Source: an uncultured Synechococcaceae cyanobacterium (GTDB lineage: Bacteria > Cyanobacteriota > Cyanobacteriia > PCC-6307 > Cyanobiaceae). From it: DNA of 45,537 bases. Position numbers and translations under genes: made by a program. The notes below the pieces were generated by a model. That model was not told the DNA's origin and did no database searches. It worked only from the letters and a program-made list of their open reading frames with translations. This document shows, piece by piece, positions 8,479-17,728 of this stretch (positions are counted from its first letter, which is position 1; each line of letters begins with the position of its first letter). The stretch spans positions 1-45,537 of the forward strand of contig CAIVPT010000178.1 of NCBI GenBank assembly GCA_903907855.1. The letters are read 5' to 3'.

Positions 8479-8838
8479 TCAGGCGGAAGTGGCCGCCACA
8501 CCAATGCTGATGTGGCAGGTCTGTTTCTTGATCGCGTAGGCGCGACCTTGGGCGCGGGGGCGGAACCGCTTCAGCGACGGCCCCATGTCGGCAAAAGCCT
8601 CGCTAATCACGAGACTGGCCGGGTCGAGGCCGAGGTTGTGCTCGGCATTCGCCACCGCGGAGCGCAGCACCTTGGTGATCGGGCCGGTGGAGCGGTAGGG
8701 CATGAACTCAAGCATGATCAGCGCGTCGCGGTAAGTGCGACCACGGATCTGATCGAGGACACGGCGCACCTTCGACACGGAGCCGCGGATGTAGCGGCCG
8801 TGGGCGAGGGCCTGGCTAGTGGATTTGTTGGTAGCCAT
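8479..8838 (-). CDS. rplV: 50S ribosomal protein L22
   Basis: Large-subunit protein whose beta-hairpin lines the exit tunnel and is a site of macrolide-resistance changes in other bacteria. The 119 residues are typical. [26 protein letters not shown] lies in the N-terminal half (split at about residues 14-39). The hairpin signature [22 protein letters not shown] lies near 90-111. It lies 4 nt after rpsS. Confidence 0.98.
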   Translation of the reverse strand: MATNKSTSQALAHGRYIRGSVSKVRRVLDQIRGRTYRDALIMLEFMPYRSTGPITKVLRSAVANAEHNLGLDPASLVISEAFADMGPSLKRFRPRAQGRAYAIKKQTCHISIGVAATSA

Positions 8839-8842
8839 CGAA

Positions 8843-9118
8843 TCAGCGACCTCCCTTCTTGTCTTTGATGTGGCCGCGGAAAGTGCGGGTGGGGGCGAAT
8901 TCGCCCAGCTTGTGGCCCACCATCTGCTCCGTCACGTAGACGGGCACGTGGGCCTTGCCGTTGTGAACGGCGATGGTGTGGCCGATCATCATCGGCAGGA
9001 TGGTCGAAGCGCGTGACCAGGTCTTGATCACGGACTTGTCGTCGGCGGCATTCTGCTTCTCGACTTTGCGGAGCAGGCTGTCGGCGACGAACGGACCTTT
9101 CTTGAGTGAACGTCCCAT
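8843..9118 (-). CDS. rpsS: 30S ribosomal protein S19
   Basis: Small-subunit head protein forming a complex with S13 and bridging to the large subunit. The 91 residues are typical: [20 protein letters not shown] at the start and the signature [23 protein letters not shown] near 52-74 (split). The C-terminus is [11 protein letters not shown]. It follows rplB by 35 nt and precedes rplV by 4 nt. Confidence 0.98.
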   Translation of the reverse strand: MGRSLKKGPFVADSLLRKVEKQNAADDKSVIKTWSRASTILPMMIGHTIAVHNGKAHVPVYVTEQMVGHKLGEFAPTRTFRGHIKDKKGGR

Positions 9119-9153
9119 GGCGGATCAGGCGAACTGCGGTGCGGAGAGGGTCA

Positions 9154-10017
9154 TCAGGAGTCGCGTCCGCCACGGCTCCGTTTGGAGGTGCGGCGACGTT
9201 TGCGCAGCACGAAGCGGTTGCTCGGCTTGTTGCGCTTGCGCGTCTTGTAGCCGAGGGCCGGCTTGCCCCAGGGAGTGACAGGGCCGGATCGACCGATAGG
9301 AGCCCGCCCCTCGCCACCACCGTGGGGGTGATCGCAGGGGTTCATGACGCTGCCGCGCACCTCCGGCCGTCGACCCAGCCAGCGCTTGCGCCCCGCCTTG
9401 CCGAGGCTGGTGTTGCGCTGCTCGGAGTTGCCCACTTCGCCCAGGGTGGCGTAGCACTCGCGGCGCACCAGGCGCACCTCGGTGGAGGGCAGCTTCAGGG
9501 CCACGTAGTCGCCCTCTTTGGCCATCACCTGGGCGCTGGCGCCGGCGGTTCGAACCATCTGGCCGCCGCGGCCGGCGTAGAGCTCCACGTTGTGGACACT
9601 GGAGCCGAGGGGGATGGCCGAGAGGGGCAGGGCGTTGCCGTTCTCGATCGGAGACTCGGGGCCGGAGACCAGGGTGTGGCCCACGGTGACGCCCGCAGGA
9701 GCAAGGATGTAGCGCTTCTCCCCGTCCACGTAGTAGAGCAGCGCCAGACGGGCGTTGCGGTGGGGGTCGTAGTGGATGGCTGCCACCGTCGCCGGCACGC
9801 CGTGCTTGTCGCGGCGGAAATCGACGATGCGGTAGAGGCGCTTGTGGCCGCCACCCCGGTGGCGGCAGGTGATCACACCGCGATTGTTGCGGCCCTTGCG
9901 GCGGTGTTTGGCCACCACCAGCCCGCGTTCGCGGCCACGGCCCGTGATCTCACTGAAGTCGGTAACGACCAGCGTGCGGGTGCCGGGGGTGATGGGCCTG
10001 TAGGTACGGATTGCCAT
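9154..10017 (-). CDS. rplB: 50S ribosomal protein L2
   Basis: Core large-subunit protein required for subunit joining and peptidyl transferase assembly. The 287 residues fit the bacterial family. Near the C-terminus is the invariant motif [18 protein letters not shown] with the peptidyl-transferase-proximal histidine, followed by the basic tail [15 protein letters not shown]. The start [14 protein letters not shown] is typical of cyanobacteria. It lies 11 nt after rplW. Confidence 0.98.
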   Translation of the reverse strand: MAIRTYRPITPGTRTLVVTDFSEITGRGRERGLVVAKHRRKGRNNRGVITCRHRGGGHKRLYRIVDFRRDKHGVPATVAAIHYDPHRNARLALLYYVDGEKRYILAPAGVTVGHTLVSGPESPIENGNALPLSAIPLGSSVHNVELYAGRGGQMVRTAGASAQVMAKEGDYVALKLPSTEVRLVRRECYATLGEVGNSEQRNTSLGKAGRKRWLGRRPEVRGSVMNPCDHPHGGGEGRAPIGRSGPVTPWGKPALGYKTRKRNKPSNRFVLRKRRRTSKRSRGGRDS

Positions 10018-10028
10018 AGGTCAGGCCC

Positions 10029-10331
10029 TCAGGACTCGGGGAACAGCTGGATGGCGTTGCCATCGGCAAGGCGCACCACCGCCTTCTTCACTTGCGCCCG
10101 CTTGCCGGAAAACCGGCCGACCCGACGGGTGCGGCGAGGAGGATTCATGGTGCTGACGCCGACGACCTTGACGTCGAAGAGGGATTCGACAGCCGCCTTG
10201 ATATCGGGCTTGGCGGCCCGATGATCGACCTCAAAAGTGTACTGATTCATCTCGAGGGCCCGGGTGGCCTTCTCGGTGATCAGTGGGCGGCGGATCACAT
10301 CCGCCAGCCGGTCGGTGAACCGTTCAGCCAT
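10029..10331 (-). CDS. rplW: 50S ribosomal protein L23
   Basis: Exit-tunnel protein that docks trigger factor and SRP. The 100 residues are typical. Recognisable parts are [23 protein letters not shown] (split over residues 11-33), the loop [22 protein letters not shown] and [15 protein letters not shown]. Its start codon lies inside the end of rplD (8-bp overlap), so the two are probably translationally coupled. Confidence 0.97.
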   Translation of the reverse strand: MAERFTDRLADVIRRPLITEKATRALEMNQYTFEVDHRAAKPDIKAAVESLFDVKVVGVSTMNPPRRTRRVGRFSGKRAQVKKAVVRLADGNAIQLFPES

Positions 10332-10959
10332 CGCCGTAGACCTCCTGAATCTTCGCGAGTGCCTCCTCGCTCACCACCAGCTTGCCGGCGTTGAGCAGAT
10401 CGAAGACGTTGAGCTGATCCGCGGCGATCAGCTTGACCTTTTCCAGATTGCGCACCGAAAGCTTTACCGCTTCCGTGGCGCCGTCCAGCACGAGCAGCAC
10501 CTTGGTGCCTGTCTCAATGCCCAACCGCTGCAGGGCGGCGGTGATCTCCCGGGTCTTGGGGGTGTCGATACCGGTGCCGAACCCCTTCACCACCAGGATG
10601 TCGTCCGTGCGGCTCATCAGGGCCGTACGCAGGGCGAGGCGACGCTCCTTGCGGTTCATCGCCAGCTCGTAACTGCGCGGCTTCGGGCCGAACACGATGC
10701 CGCCGCCCGGACGCAGAGGGGTGCGAATCGAACCCTGGCGGGCCCGTCCTGTTCCCTTCTGCTTGTAGGGCTTGCGACCACCGCCGGCCACCTCGGCCCG
10801 GGTGAGGGTGCTGGCGGTGCCCTGACGGGCGTTGGCCAGCTGCCGCACCACGGCGCGATGGAGCAGGTCGGTGGCGGAGCTTTCCTTGGCGACGGTCAGC
10901 TGGAGAGTGGCGGTGCCGCTCTCCTTTCCTTGCCAGTCGCGAACAGAGATGGATGTCAT
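10324..10959 (-). CDS. rplD: 50S ribosomal protein L4
   Basis: Large-subunit protein whose long loop lines the exit tunnel. In Escherichia coli it represses the S10 operon. The start [13 protein letters not shown] was chosen over an ATG five codons upstream because the upstream one overlaps rplC. The 211 residues contain the tunnel-loop signature [19 protein letters not shown] near 60-78 and the Rossmann-like C-terminal domain. It overlaps rplW by 8 bp. Confidence 0.97.
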   Translation of the reverse strand: MTSISVRDWQGKESGTATLQLTVAKESSATDLLHRAVVRQLANARQGTASTLTRAEVAGGGRKPYKQKGTGRARQGSIRTPLRPGGGIVFGPKPRSYELAMNRKERRLALRTALMSRTDDILVVKGFGTGIDTPKTREITAALQRLGIETGTKVLLVLDGATEAVKLSVRNLEKVKLIAADQLNVFDLLNAGKLVVSEEALAKIQEVYGDG

Positions 10960-10970
10960 GTCTTCGTTCC

Positions 10971-11618
10971 TCACTTCTCGCTCTTGTTGCCTACCCGCTT
11001 GGCCGGGCGGATGTCGAGCAGGGCGCCGGGCTTGCCGGGGACCGAGCCCTTGACCACAAGCAGATTGCGTTCGCTGTCCACCTTCAGAATGGTGAGACCG
11101 CGGGTGGTGATTTGCTTGCCGCCGTAGCGGCCGGCCATCCGCTTGCCGGGATAGACGCGGCCTGGCGTGGTGCCGGCACCGGTGGAACCCGGCTCGCGGT
11201 GGTTCTTCGAACCGTGACTCATCGGGCCGCGGCTGAAGCCGTGACGCTTCTGATAGCCGGCGAAGCCACGACCGATGGTGTCGCCGCTGACGTCGACCTT
11301 CTGGCCGGCCTCGAAGGCTGCCACGGTGATCGGGGACCCAAGCTCAAGATCGTCGACGCGGTCGACGCGATATTCGCGCAGGTGACGCAGGGGTTCCTCG
11401 CCGGAGCGGGCCAGGTGACCCTGGGCCGGCTTGTTGACGAGCTTGCTGCGGATCTCACCGAAGCCAACCTGCACGGCGCAGTAGCCGTCGGTGGCGTCGC
11501 TCTTGAGCTGGGTGATGCGGCAGGGACCCGCCTCGATCAAGGTGACCGGGATGGACCTGCCCTCGTCGTCGAAGAACTGGGACATGCCCAGTTTCTTCCC
11601 GAGAATGCCGATGGACAT
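10971..11618 (-). CDS. rplC: 50S ribosomal protein L3
   Basis: One of two proteins that initiate large-subunit assembly, with a loop reaching the peptidyl transferase centre. Family alignment sets the start at [20 protein letters not shown], giving 215 residues. The signature [21 protein letters not shown] (split near 119-139) and [11 protein letters not shown] are intact. It is the first gene of the cluster here. rpsJ, which precedes it in many bacteria, is elsewhere, as is normal in cyanobacteria. The main promoter should lie in 11,619-12,055. Confidence 0.97.
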   Translation of the reverse strand: MSIGILGKKLGMSQFFDDEGRSIPVTLIEAGPCRITQLKSDATDGYCAVQVGFGEIRSKLVNKPAQGHLARSGEEPLRHLREYRVDRVDDLELGSPITVAAFEAGQKVDVSGDTIGRGFAGYQKRHGFSRGPMSHGSKNHREPGSTGAGTTPGRVYPGKRMAGRYGGKQITTRGLTILKVDSERNLLVVKGSVPGKPGALLDIRPAKRVGNKSEK

Positions 11619-12055
11619 GGAAGGGGAGAGCACGCCAGCTGGACAGCCGCACGCTGCGCCCGCAGAGCGGACGCGGACCCGGAACAAGCCCGGATCGGCG
11701 GCGGGTGCTGAGTTCGGAATTCGCAGGGGTGGCAATCTTCAGCGCCGAAGCGAGAAGGAAGCCAGGAGCTAGCGAGGCGAATCAGCGGGGCTGGGACTTG
11801 TCGAACCGATGGAGCGAGGCTCCGGGTGGGACAGTTTCCCGACGCTGCCTCTGGCGCAGGGCCGCGGGCAAAGACGTACTGGCCTGGAGGATCTGCCGTC
11901 TAAGGCGGACCCTGTGCTGGGAACCGGAGGCCCGGCTAGCGGACGGGCGCGGATCTGCAGCACAAGCAGACAATGTAGACCATCAAGGTCCACCCCTCCC
12001 CCCAGTCCTCCCGCGGGACTGTCAGACTGCCGCCCTGCACCGTTCTCCCGTTGCG
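11619..12055. promoter_or_regulatory. Divergent intergenic region between rplC and ndhN
   Basis: 437 bp without a convincing gene separate the start of the ribosomal cluster (minus) from ndhN (plus). It must contain promoters for both. I see no clear -35/-10 pair in either direction and no strong hairpin that would mark an S10-type leader. The base composition is that of the surrounding DNA. The short ORFs here have no recognisable product. Confidence 0.5.
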
Positions 12056-12517
12056 ATGCCCCTCCTGCTCACCGGCCGCGGCTTCCGCGAGGAACTTGAG
12101 AAGGCGGGAGCCCTGGCTCTTTATGTACCCCTCGAAGGTGGAGCCGAGACGCGCCTGTTGCGCCGCCTGCGGGCGGCCGGCTATCGCGCCCTGCTCACTT
12201 CCGCCCGAGGCCTGGGGGATCCCGCAGCCTTCCTGCTGGAGCTCCATGGCGTGCGCCCCCCGCACCTCGGTCACCAGAGCGTGGGGCGCGGCGCAGCCGT
12301 GGGTGAAGTGCAGCGTGTGATGCCATGGCTGGGCCCCCAGTTTGAAGGCGAGGGCCCCGTATTGCTCTGGCTGCTTGAAGGACAGGTGCTCTCCTCGGCG
12401 GAGCTTCAGTCGCTGCTGAGCCTTACGCGGCTCGAGCCCCGTTTGCGCATCGTGGTGGAGATGGGAGGGTCGCGCGCTCTGCGCTGGCAGCCCCTGGCTT
12501 CCCTGGTCTCCGCCTGA
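12056..12517 (+). CDS. ndhN: NAD(P)H-quinone oxidoreductase subunit N
   Basis: Oxygenic-phototroph-specific subunit of NDH-1, the thylakoid complex for respiration, cyclic electron flow and CO2 uptake. The product has 153 residues, the usual length. It starts [18 protein letters not shown] and contains [21 protein letters not shown] and the conserved [18 protein letters not shown] near 105-122. An open frame extends upstream, but the start is set by the family N-terminus. ldpA follows 25 nt downstream, an association also seen in other cyanobacteria. Confidence 0.93.
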   Translation: MPLLLTGRGFREELEKAGALALYVPLEGGAETRLLRRLRAAGYRALLTSARGLGDPAAFLLELHGVRPPHLGHQSVGRGAAVGEVQRVMPWLGPQFEGEGPVLLWLLEGQVLSSAELQSLLSLTRLEPRLRIVVEMGGSRALRWQPLASLVSA

Positions 12518-12542
12518 GGCCTCCAGACGCCGCTGCCGCCCC

Positions 12543-13610
12543 ATGTCCTCCCGCCCCGAGCAGGCCCTGCGGGCCGGCCGCTGGGTCAAGTGGATCGGCG
12601 GGGCCAGCAACCAGGATCTTGCCGCCATCGAAGACCTCGCTGGGCTCTACACCTGGGCAGGCGTGCATTGCCTCGATGTAGCCGCCGATCCGGCCGTGGT
12701 GGCCGCGGCCCGACGTGGCATCGCCTGGGCCTGCGAGCGGGGTGCGGAGCCGCCCTGGTTGATGGTCAGCCTCAGCGACGGTGGCGACCCCCACTTCCGC
12801 AAGGCCTGGTTCGATCCCAGCCGCTGCCCCGCCGACTGCCCGCGCCCATGCGCGCGCGTCTGCCCCGCCCTGGCGATCGATGCGGCAGGTGTGGTGGCTC
12901 CTCGCTGCTATGGGTGCGGCCGCTGCCGGCCCGCCTGCCCCCTCGGATTGATTGAGGAGCGCCAGCAGCTCCTGGAACCCGAGGCCGTGCCCGCGTTGCT
13001 GGCAGCACTCCGCCCTGACGCTGTGGAGCTGCACACCCGTCTCGGTCGCTCCGCCGCCTTCGCGGAACGCCTCGAGCAGCTGCTGCGCTCCGGAGTGTCC
13101 CTCAAGCGGCTCGCTGTCAGCTGTGGTCTGGAGCCGGCCGCTGGCTCAGGAGATCCGTCCGACCGCGCCGAGCCCGTCAGGCCCGAAGCCCTGGCGGCCG
13201 AGCTCTGGGACCGCTTCCGCCTGCTGCGCGCCGCTGGATTCCGCCCCCTCTGGCAGTTGGATGGGCGGCCGATGAGTGGCGACGTGGGCGGCGGTACCGC
13301 CCATGCCGCGGTGCGCCTGCTGCGGCGGGTGGCGGCCCAGGCCCCCCCTGGGCCCCTGCAGCTCGCCGGCGGTACGAACGCCCGCACGCTGGCGCTGGTG
13401 GAGCGGGCCGCCGTGCCGGGGGTGGCGGGCGTGGCCTTCGGGGGCGTGGCCCGCTCCCTCCTCCAGCCCCTGTTGGTGCAGGCCCAGGCGGGGGGCGGGC
13501 GGCTGCTCGACGAGCCCGAGCTGCGGGAGCGGGCCCTGGGGATCGCCCGGGCGCTGGTGGATCCCTGGTTGCACCGCCGGATGGGCGAACCGGTCGCCTT
13601 CGCCCCCTGA
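12543..13610 (+). CDS. ldpA: Light-dependent period protein LdpA, iron-sulfur protein
   Basis: Circadian input protein that in Synechococcus elongatus senses redox state and modulates clock period with light intensity. The 355 residues show a central ferredoxin-like region with cysteines in CPADCPRPCARVCP (near 98-111) and CYGCGRCRPACP (near 121-132), enough ligands for two iron-sulfur clusters. The N- and C-terminal parts resemble a TIM-barrel-like scaffold, but I cannot verify that. It lies just after ndhN and is probably co-transcribed. A hairpin follows its stop codon. Confidence 0.85.
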   Translation: MSSRPEQALRAGRWVKWIGGASNQDLAAIEDLAGLYTWAGVHCLDVAADPAVVAAARRGIAWACERGAEPPWLMVSLSDGGDPHFRKAWFDPSRCPADCPRPCARVCPALAIDAAGVVAPRCYGCGRCRPACPLGLIEERQQLLEPEAVPALLAALRPDAVELHTRLGRSAAFAERLEQLLRSGVSLKRLAVSCGLEPAAGSGDPSDRAEPVRPEALAAELWDRFRLLRAAGFRPLWQLDGRPMSGDVGGGTAHAAVRLLRRVAAQAPPGPLQLAGGTNARTLALVERAAVPGVAGVAFGGVARSLLQPLLVQAQAGGGRLLDEPELRERALGIARALVDPWLHRRMGEPVAFAP

Positions 13611-13620
13611 AACCCGGCTA

Positions 13621-13648
13621 GAACCGGAGGGCGATTTCGCGCCGGTTC
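13621..13648 (+). terminator. Hairpin after ldpA
   Basis: The arms GAACCGG (13,621-13,627) and CCGGTTC (13,642-13,648) pair perfectly, with a small inner GCG/CGC pairing, 10 nt after the ldpA stop. No T tract follows, so it is a weak terminator candidate. It could instead be a 3'-end stabiliser ahead of the next gene. Confidence 0.35.
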
Positions 13649-13691
13649 CCTGGGCACGCCGCATCTTTTCCCCGACCCTTCGTCCGCGGGG

Positions 13692-15374
13692 GTGGCGAGC
13701 GCCACCCAGCGCGTCACCGACGACCTCGACCGGCTGTTGGAGGTCCTGCCCCTCACCGTGCAATCGGCCCTGGCCTCGCCCCAGAGCCGTGAGCAGCTGC
13801 TGGAGGTGGTGCTCGACCTGGGCCGCCCGCCCGAGGCGCGCTACCCCGGGCGGGCCCAGCTCCTGGGGGATGCCCCGATCGAGCGGTCGGACCTGGCGGA
13901 GATCCTGCAGCGTCTTGGACCGTTCGGTGGGGACAACCGCGCCGGCATCGAGCGCACGCTGCACCGCATCAGCGCCATCCGCAACCGCACCGGCGAGGTG
14001 GTGGGCCTGACCTGTCGGGTGGGCCGGGCCGTGTACGGCACCGTGGCGTTGGTGCGCGATCTGCTCGATTCGGGCCAGTCGCTGCTGCTGATGGGCCGCC
14101 CCGGGGTCGGCAAGACCACCGCCCTGCGTGAGATCGCCCGGGTGCTGGCCGACGACCTGGGCCGCCGGGTGGTGGTGATCGACACCAGCAATGAGATTGC
14201 CGGCGATGGCGACATCCCCCATCCGGCGATCGGAAGGGCCCGGCGCATGCAGGTGGCCCGGCCGGAGCTGCAGCATCAGGTGATGATCGAGGCGGTGGAG
14301 AACCACATGCCCGAGGTCATCGTGATCGATGAGATCGGCACAGAACTGGAAACCCAGGCGGCGCGCACGATCGCTGAGCGGGGTGTGCAGCTGGTGGCCA
14401 CGGCCCATGGCAATGAGCTGGCCAATCTGATCCGCAACCCCACCCTCAGCGACCTGGTGGGGGGCATCCAGTCGGTGACCCTGGGCGATGAGGAGGCCCG
14501 CCGGCGCCGCACCCAGAAGACCGTTCTGGAGAGAGCCGCGGAGCCCACATTTCCTCTTGCGGTGGAGATGCACAGCCGCCATCGCTGGTCGGTGCATCGG
14601 GAGGTGGCCCTCACCGTCGACCTGCTGCTGCGGGGCCAGGCGGCCCGCCCCCAGGTGCGCGAGCTCACTCCCGGCGGCGAGGTGCGGCTGGCGGAGCCGT
14701 CGGTTGCCCCTGAGCCCCTTCCCCGCTCCCCCCGGGCTGCCCCCACCCCCCGGCGCTTGGCACCGGTCCCCTTGCCGGATCCGCAGGCTCCCTCCCCGCA
14801 TGCGCCCCCCGCAACGGCGCCGGCAGCACCGGTCGCCCGAGTGCCAGCTCCCGCTACGGCACCCGTTCCCGCAGGCCCCCTGCGTCTGTGCGGGGTGGGT
14901 CTGCCGGCGCGGGCGCTGGAGGAGGCGGTGCGCAGCCGGGCCTGGCCTGTGCAGGTGGTGGGCGATCCCGACCAGGCGGATGCCCTGCTCAGCCTCCGGG
15001 GTCAGCTCGGGCGCGATCCTGGACTGCGCCGCCGCGCCCGAGATCTGGGCCTGCCGATTCTGGTGATCAAGTCGGACAGCCTGCACCAGCTGCAGCGCGC
15101 GATTGAGCGGCTGCTGGAGCGGCGTGATCGCGGAGAGGATCCCGAGGCCTCTCCTTCCCCCGGCGGCGCCGACCCCGACGACGCCCACGCGGCGATGGAG
15201 GAGTGCCGGCTTGCGGTGGAGAAGGTGGTTCTTCCCCAGGGACGGCCTGTCGAGCTGCTGCCCCGCAGCGAGCGGGTGCGCACGATGCAGGCCGAGCTGG
15301 TGGGCCGCTACCGACTGCGCAGCGCCGTCTTTGGCCGTGGGCCGCAGCAGCGGCTGCGGGTGTTCCCGGCCTGA
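13692..15374 (+). CDS. Ycf45-like AAA ATPase with degenerate C-terminal R3H-like domain
   Basis: 560 residues starting at GTG ([12 protein letters not shown]). A SpoIIIAA/Ycf45-type ATPase core has Walker A GRPGVGKT (135-142) and Walker [10 protein letters not shown] (208-216). The conserved [15 protein letters not shown] follows Walker A. A Pro/Ala-rich linker spans about 335-395. The C-terminus ([26 protein letters not shown], split near 515-542) resembles the R3H nucleic-acid-binding region, but the expected His is Ala. Plastid and cyanobacterial relatives are thought to bind single-stranded nucleic acid. No precise function is known. tRNA-Gln follows 90 nt downstream. Confidence 0.8.
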   Translation: MASATQRVTDDLDRLLEVLPLTVQSALASPQSREQLLEVVLDLGRPPEARYPGRAQLLGDAPIERSDLAEILQRLGPFGGDNRAGIERTLHRISAIRNRTGEVVGLTCRVGRAVYGTVALVRDLLDSGQSLLLMGRPGVGKTTALREIARVLADDLGRRVVVIDTSNEIAGDGDIPHPAIGRARRMQVARPELQHQVMIEAVENHMPEVIVIDEIGTELETQAARTIAERGVQLVATAHGNELANLIRNPTLSDLVGGIQSVTLGDEEARRRRTQKTVLERAAEPTFPLAVEMHSRHRWSVHREVALTVDLLLRGQAARPQVRELTPGGEVRLAEPSVAPEPLPRSPRAAPTPRRLAPVPLPDPQAPSPHAPPATAPAAPVARVPAPATAPVPAGPLRLCGVGLPARALEEAVRSRAWPVQVVGDPDQADALLSLRGQLGRDPGLRRRARDLGLPILVIKSDSLHQLQRAIERLLERRDRGEDPEASPSPGGADPDDAHAAMEECRLAVEKVVLPQGRPVELLPRSERVRTMQAELVGRYRLRSAVFGRGPQQRLRVFPA

Positions 15375-15464
15375 GCCGGTTGACGAAGGCCCGGCCGTTG
15401 TGGGTTACTGATTCGGTACCCGACCGGCAGCCGAATTTTCGCGCGGCAGGAATCCCGGGCACGT

Positions 15465-15536
15465 TGGGCCGTCGCCAAGCGGTAAGGCAGCGGGTTTTGG
15501 TCCCGCCATTCCTAGGTTCGAATCCTAGCGGCCCAG
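15465..15536 (+). tRNA. trnQ: tRNA-Gln(TTG)
   Basis: 72-nt cloverleaf. The acceptor arms TGGGCCG and CGGCCCA pair fully, with discriminator G. The anticodon stem GCGGG/CCCGC encloses the loop TTTTGGT with anticodon TTG, and the T-arm contains GGTTCGAATCC. CCA is not encoded. A run of six T starts right after position 15,536 and could terminate the transcript. The next reading frame begins within a few codons. Confidence 0.97.
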
Positions 15537-15552
15537 TTTTTTCTCTCTCGCC

Positions 15553-16317
15553 CTGGTTCCCGGCCCCCTGCTGGTCTTTGATTTTGACGGGGTGCTGGTG
15601 GACGGCATGCCCGAGTACTGGTGGTCGGCCCGCCGGGCCGCCCTCGCCCTGGCCGTTGAATCTGGTTTCCCCCTCGGGCTTCCCGAGCTTGCTCCCCCCG
15701 GCTTCCCCCTGCTGCGGCCCTTCATTCACCAGGGCTGGGAGATGGTGCTGATGGCGGCGGAACTGGGCCGCCCCGGTTTTGACGCCGCGGCAGCGGCGGC
15801 CGACTACGAGGCCTGTCTTGCCGCCGCCCTGGGGCGTTGGGGCTGGATCCCGGAGCAGCTGCAGCGCCAGCTTGAGAGCGTGCGGGAGGACGCCCTCGCC
15901 CAGGACCGGGACGGCTGGCTTGCCCTGCATCGCCCCTACCCCGGGGTGGTGGAGCGGCTCTCTTGCCTGGGAGCCGAAGGGGCGGAGTGGATGGTGCTCA
16001 CCACCAAAGGATCCGCCTTCGCCGCGGAGCTTCTGGGGGCCGCCGGCCTGGCCCCCGCCGCCCTCTTCGGGCATGAGCACGGGAGCAAGCCGGAGGTGCT
16101 GCTGCGGCTGCGTGAGCGGGGGCGCCCCCTGTGGTTCGTGGAGGACCGTCGGCCGACCCTCGAGCGGGTGCGGGCCACCCCCGGCCTGGCGGCGGTGCGC
16201 TGTTACCTGGTGTCGTGGGGGTACCTGGCCCCCGGTGACGGGCAGGGGGTGGAGGCGGCGGGCCTGCGCTGGCTTGACCCGCAGTGCTTCGCGGCCCCCC
16301 TGGCGGACTGGCCCTGA
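15553..16317 (+). CDS. HAD-superfamily hydrolase with no canonical start codon
   Basis: Probable phosphatase-like HAD protein. Motif I, FDFDGVLVDG, is encoded at about 15,577-15,606. Motif II-like VLTTKGSA and motif III/IV-like GSKPEVLLRLRERG and WFVEDRRPTLERV follow. The frame is open from the TAG inside tRNA-Gln (15,526), but there is no in-frame ATG, GTG or TTG ahead of motif I. The first GTG (15,592) would remove the nucleophile Asp. I provisionally start at CTG 15,553. A CTG at 15,568 or 15,571, or a sequencing error, are alternatives. The substrate is unknown. Confidence 0.65.
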   Translation: MVPGPLLVFDFDGVLVDGMPEYWWSARRAALALAVESGFPLGLPELAPPGFPLLRPFIHQGWEMVLMAAELGRPGFDAAAAAADYEACLAAALGRWGWIPEQLQRQLESVREDALAQDRDGWLALHRPYPGVVERLSCLGAEGAEWMVLTTKGSAFAAELLGAAGLAPAALFGHEHGSKPEVLLRLRERGRPLWFVEDRRPTLERVRATPGLAAVRCYLVSWGYLAPGDGQGVEAAGLRWLDPQCFAAPLADWP

Positions 16318-16325
16318 ACCGCTAG

Positions 16326-16339
16326 AGTACGCTCGTACT
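16326..16339 (+). promoter_or_regulatory. LexA (SOS) box upstream of recA
   Basis: AGTACGCTCGTACT is a perfect palindrome of AGTAC arms around four bases, matching the cyanobacterial LexA operator pattern AGTAC-N4-GTACT. It lies 134 bp upstream of the recA start, so recA is probably under LexA control, although SOS regulation differs among cyanobacteria. The core promoter is not obvious. Confidence 0.85.
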
Positions 16340-16343
16340 ACAC

Positions 16344-16351
16344 GCGATCGC
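16344..16351. repeat. HIP1 octamer
   Basis: GCGATCGC, the highly iterated palindrome abundant in many cyanobacterial genomes, lies five bases after the LexA box. At least one further copy lies near 36,877 inside ppc. It supports the cyanobacterial assignment. Confidence 0.6.
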
Positions 16352-16473
16352 ACTGCCGGCCCCCGGTGGTGGAACTTCTTTTCCGGAGGTCGCAGGATGG
16401 CGGCCAGGTCCGGTTTCCACCCGCCGCCTGATGTCCGTCTCCGCGGCCCCTTTCCCCATCGCTTACCACCGCC

Positions 16474-17670
16474 ATGCCCTCTGATCCCAAGGCCGCCGTC
16501 CCCGCTACCACCGCTTCCGCCAGCGCTTCCGGCTCCCTCGCCCCGGCCGATCCCCGCGCGGCCGCGGAACGGGACAAGGCCCTCGGCCTGGTGCTCAACC
16601 AGATCGAGCGCAACTTCGGCAAGGGCTCGATCATGCGGCTTGGCGATGCCTCCCGCATGCGCGTCGAGACCATCAACACCGGCGCTCTCACCCTGGATCT
16701 GGCCCTTGGCGGCGGCTATCCCAAGGGGCGTGTGGTCGAGGTCTACGGCCCTGAGAGCTCTGGTAAAACCACTCTCACCCTCCACGCCATCGCTGAGGTG
16801 CAGAAGCGCGGCGGCGTCGCGGCGTTTGTGGATGCCGAGCATGCCCTCGACCCGGTGTATGCGGCCGCCTTGGGGGTCGACATCGAAAACCTGCTCGTCT
16901 CCCAGCCGGATACCGGCGAGATGGCGCTGGAGATCGTCGATCAGCTGGTGCGTTCTGCTGCGGTCGACATCGTGGTGGTCGATTCGGTGGCCGCCCTCAC
17001 GCCGCGGGCGGAGATCGAAGGAGAGATGGGTGACTTGGCGGTGGGAAGCCAAGCCCGCCTGATGAGTCAGGCGATGCGCAAGATCACCGGCAACATTGGC
17101 AAGTCGGGCTGCACGGTGATCTTCCTCAACCAGCTGCGCCAGAAGATCGGCGTCACCTACGGCAATCCGGAAACCACCACTGGTGGTAACGCACTCAAGT
17201 TCTACGCTTCAGTGCGTCTGGATATCCGTCGCATCCAGACGCTCAAGCGAGGCACTGAGGAGTACGGCATTCGAGCCAAGGTGAAGGTGGCAAAGAACAA
17301 GGTGGCGCCGCCATTCCGCATCGCCGAGTTCGACATTCTCTTCGGCCGAGGCATCAGCACCCTCGGTTGTCTGCTCGATCTGGCGGAGGAAACCGGGGTG
17401 GTCACCCGTAAGGGCGCCTGGTACAGCTACGAAGGCGACAACATCGGCCAGGGTCGCGACAACACGATCGCTTGGCTCGAGCAGAACCCTGATCAGGTGG
17501 AGGTGATTGAGCAGCTCACCCGCCTCCGGCTCACCGAGGGATCCGAGGTAACCGCCAACTCGATGAAGCCCCTGGCCGCGGCAGCTCGTCAGGCGGCCAC
17601 CAAGCCCATGGGGGCTGCGGAGGCCGAGGCGGCGGCGGTGAAGGTGCTCGAGGAGATTCCGGCTGACTGA
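16474..17670 (+). CDS. recA: Recombinase RecA
   Basis: DNA strand-exchange protein for homologous recombination, also the co-protease for LexA self-cleavage. 398 residues. An Ala/Ser/Pro-rich N-terminal tail of about 30 residues precedes the core. Walker [10 protein letters not shown] lies at 92-100, EVYGPES before it and [18 protein letters not shown] near 169-186. Loop L2 ([16 protein letters not shown]) is intact, with a longer C-terminal acidic/alanine tail. Transcription is probably controlled by the LexA box at 16,326. A GC-rich hairpin follows the stop. Confidence 0.98.
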   Translation: MPSDPKAAVPATTASASASGSLAPADPRAAAERDKALGLVLNQIERNFGKGSIMRLGDASRMRVETINTGALTLDLALGGGYPKGRVVEVYGPESSGKTTLTLHAIAEVQKRGGVAAFVDAEHALDPVYAAALGVDIENLLVSQPDTGEMALEIVDQLVRSAAVDIVVVDSVAALTPRAEIEGEMGDLAVGSQARLMSQAMRKITGNIGKSGCTVIFLNQLRQKIGVTYGNPETTTGGNALKFYASVRLDIRRIQTLKRGTEEYGIRAKVKVAKNKVAPPFRIAEFDILFGRGISTLGCLLDLAEETGVVTRKGAWYSYEGDNIGQGRDNTIAWLEQNPDQVEVIEQLTRLRLTEGSEVTANSMKPLAAAARQAATKPMGAAEAEAAAVKVLEEIPAD

Positions 17671-17682
17671 TGTCAGTGGCTT

Positions 17683-17703
17683 CCGGCCGCCCCAGGCGGC
17701 CGG
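17683..17703. terminator. GC-rich hairpin between convergent recA and DUF1815 gene
   Basis: The arms CCGGCCGCC (17,683-17,691) and GGCGGCCGG (17,695-17,703) pair perfectly around a 3-nt loop, 12 nt after the recA stop and 25 nt from the stop of the opposing gene. It has no T tract in either direction. It is placed like a bidirectional terminator between convergent genes. Confidence 0.5.
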
Positions 17704-17728
17704 CGGCAAGGGTTTGGTGGAGTGCCGC

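Noticed and set aside
13146-15188. 680-residue minus-strand open frame opposite the Ycf45-like gene
   Set aside because: Antisense shadow of a clear P-loop ATPase; no recognisable protein motif and improbable composition (Gln/His/Arg-rich).
15067-17052. 661-residue minus-strand open frame over tRNA-Gln, HAD and recA
   Set aside because: It covers recA, tRNA-Gln and the HAD gene antisense; no family signature and low-complexity composition.
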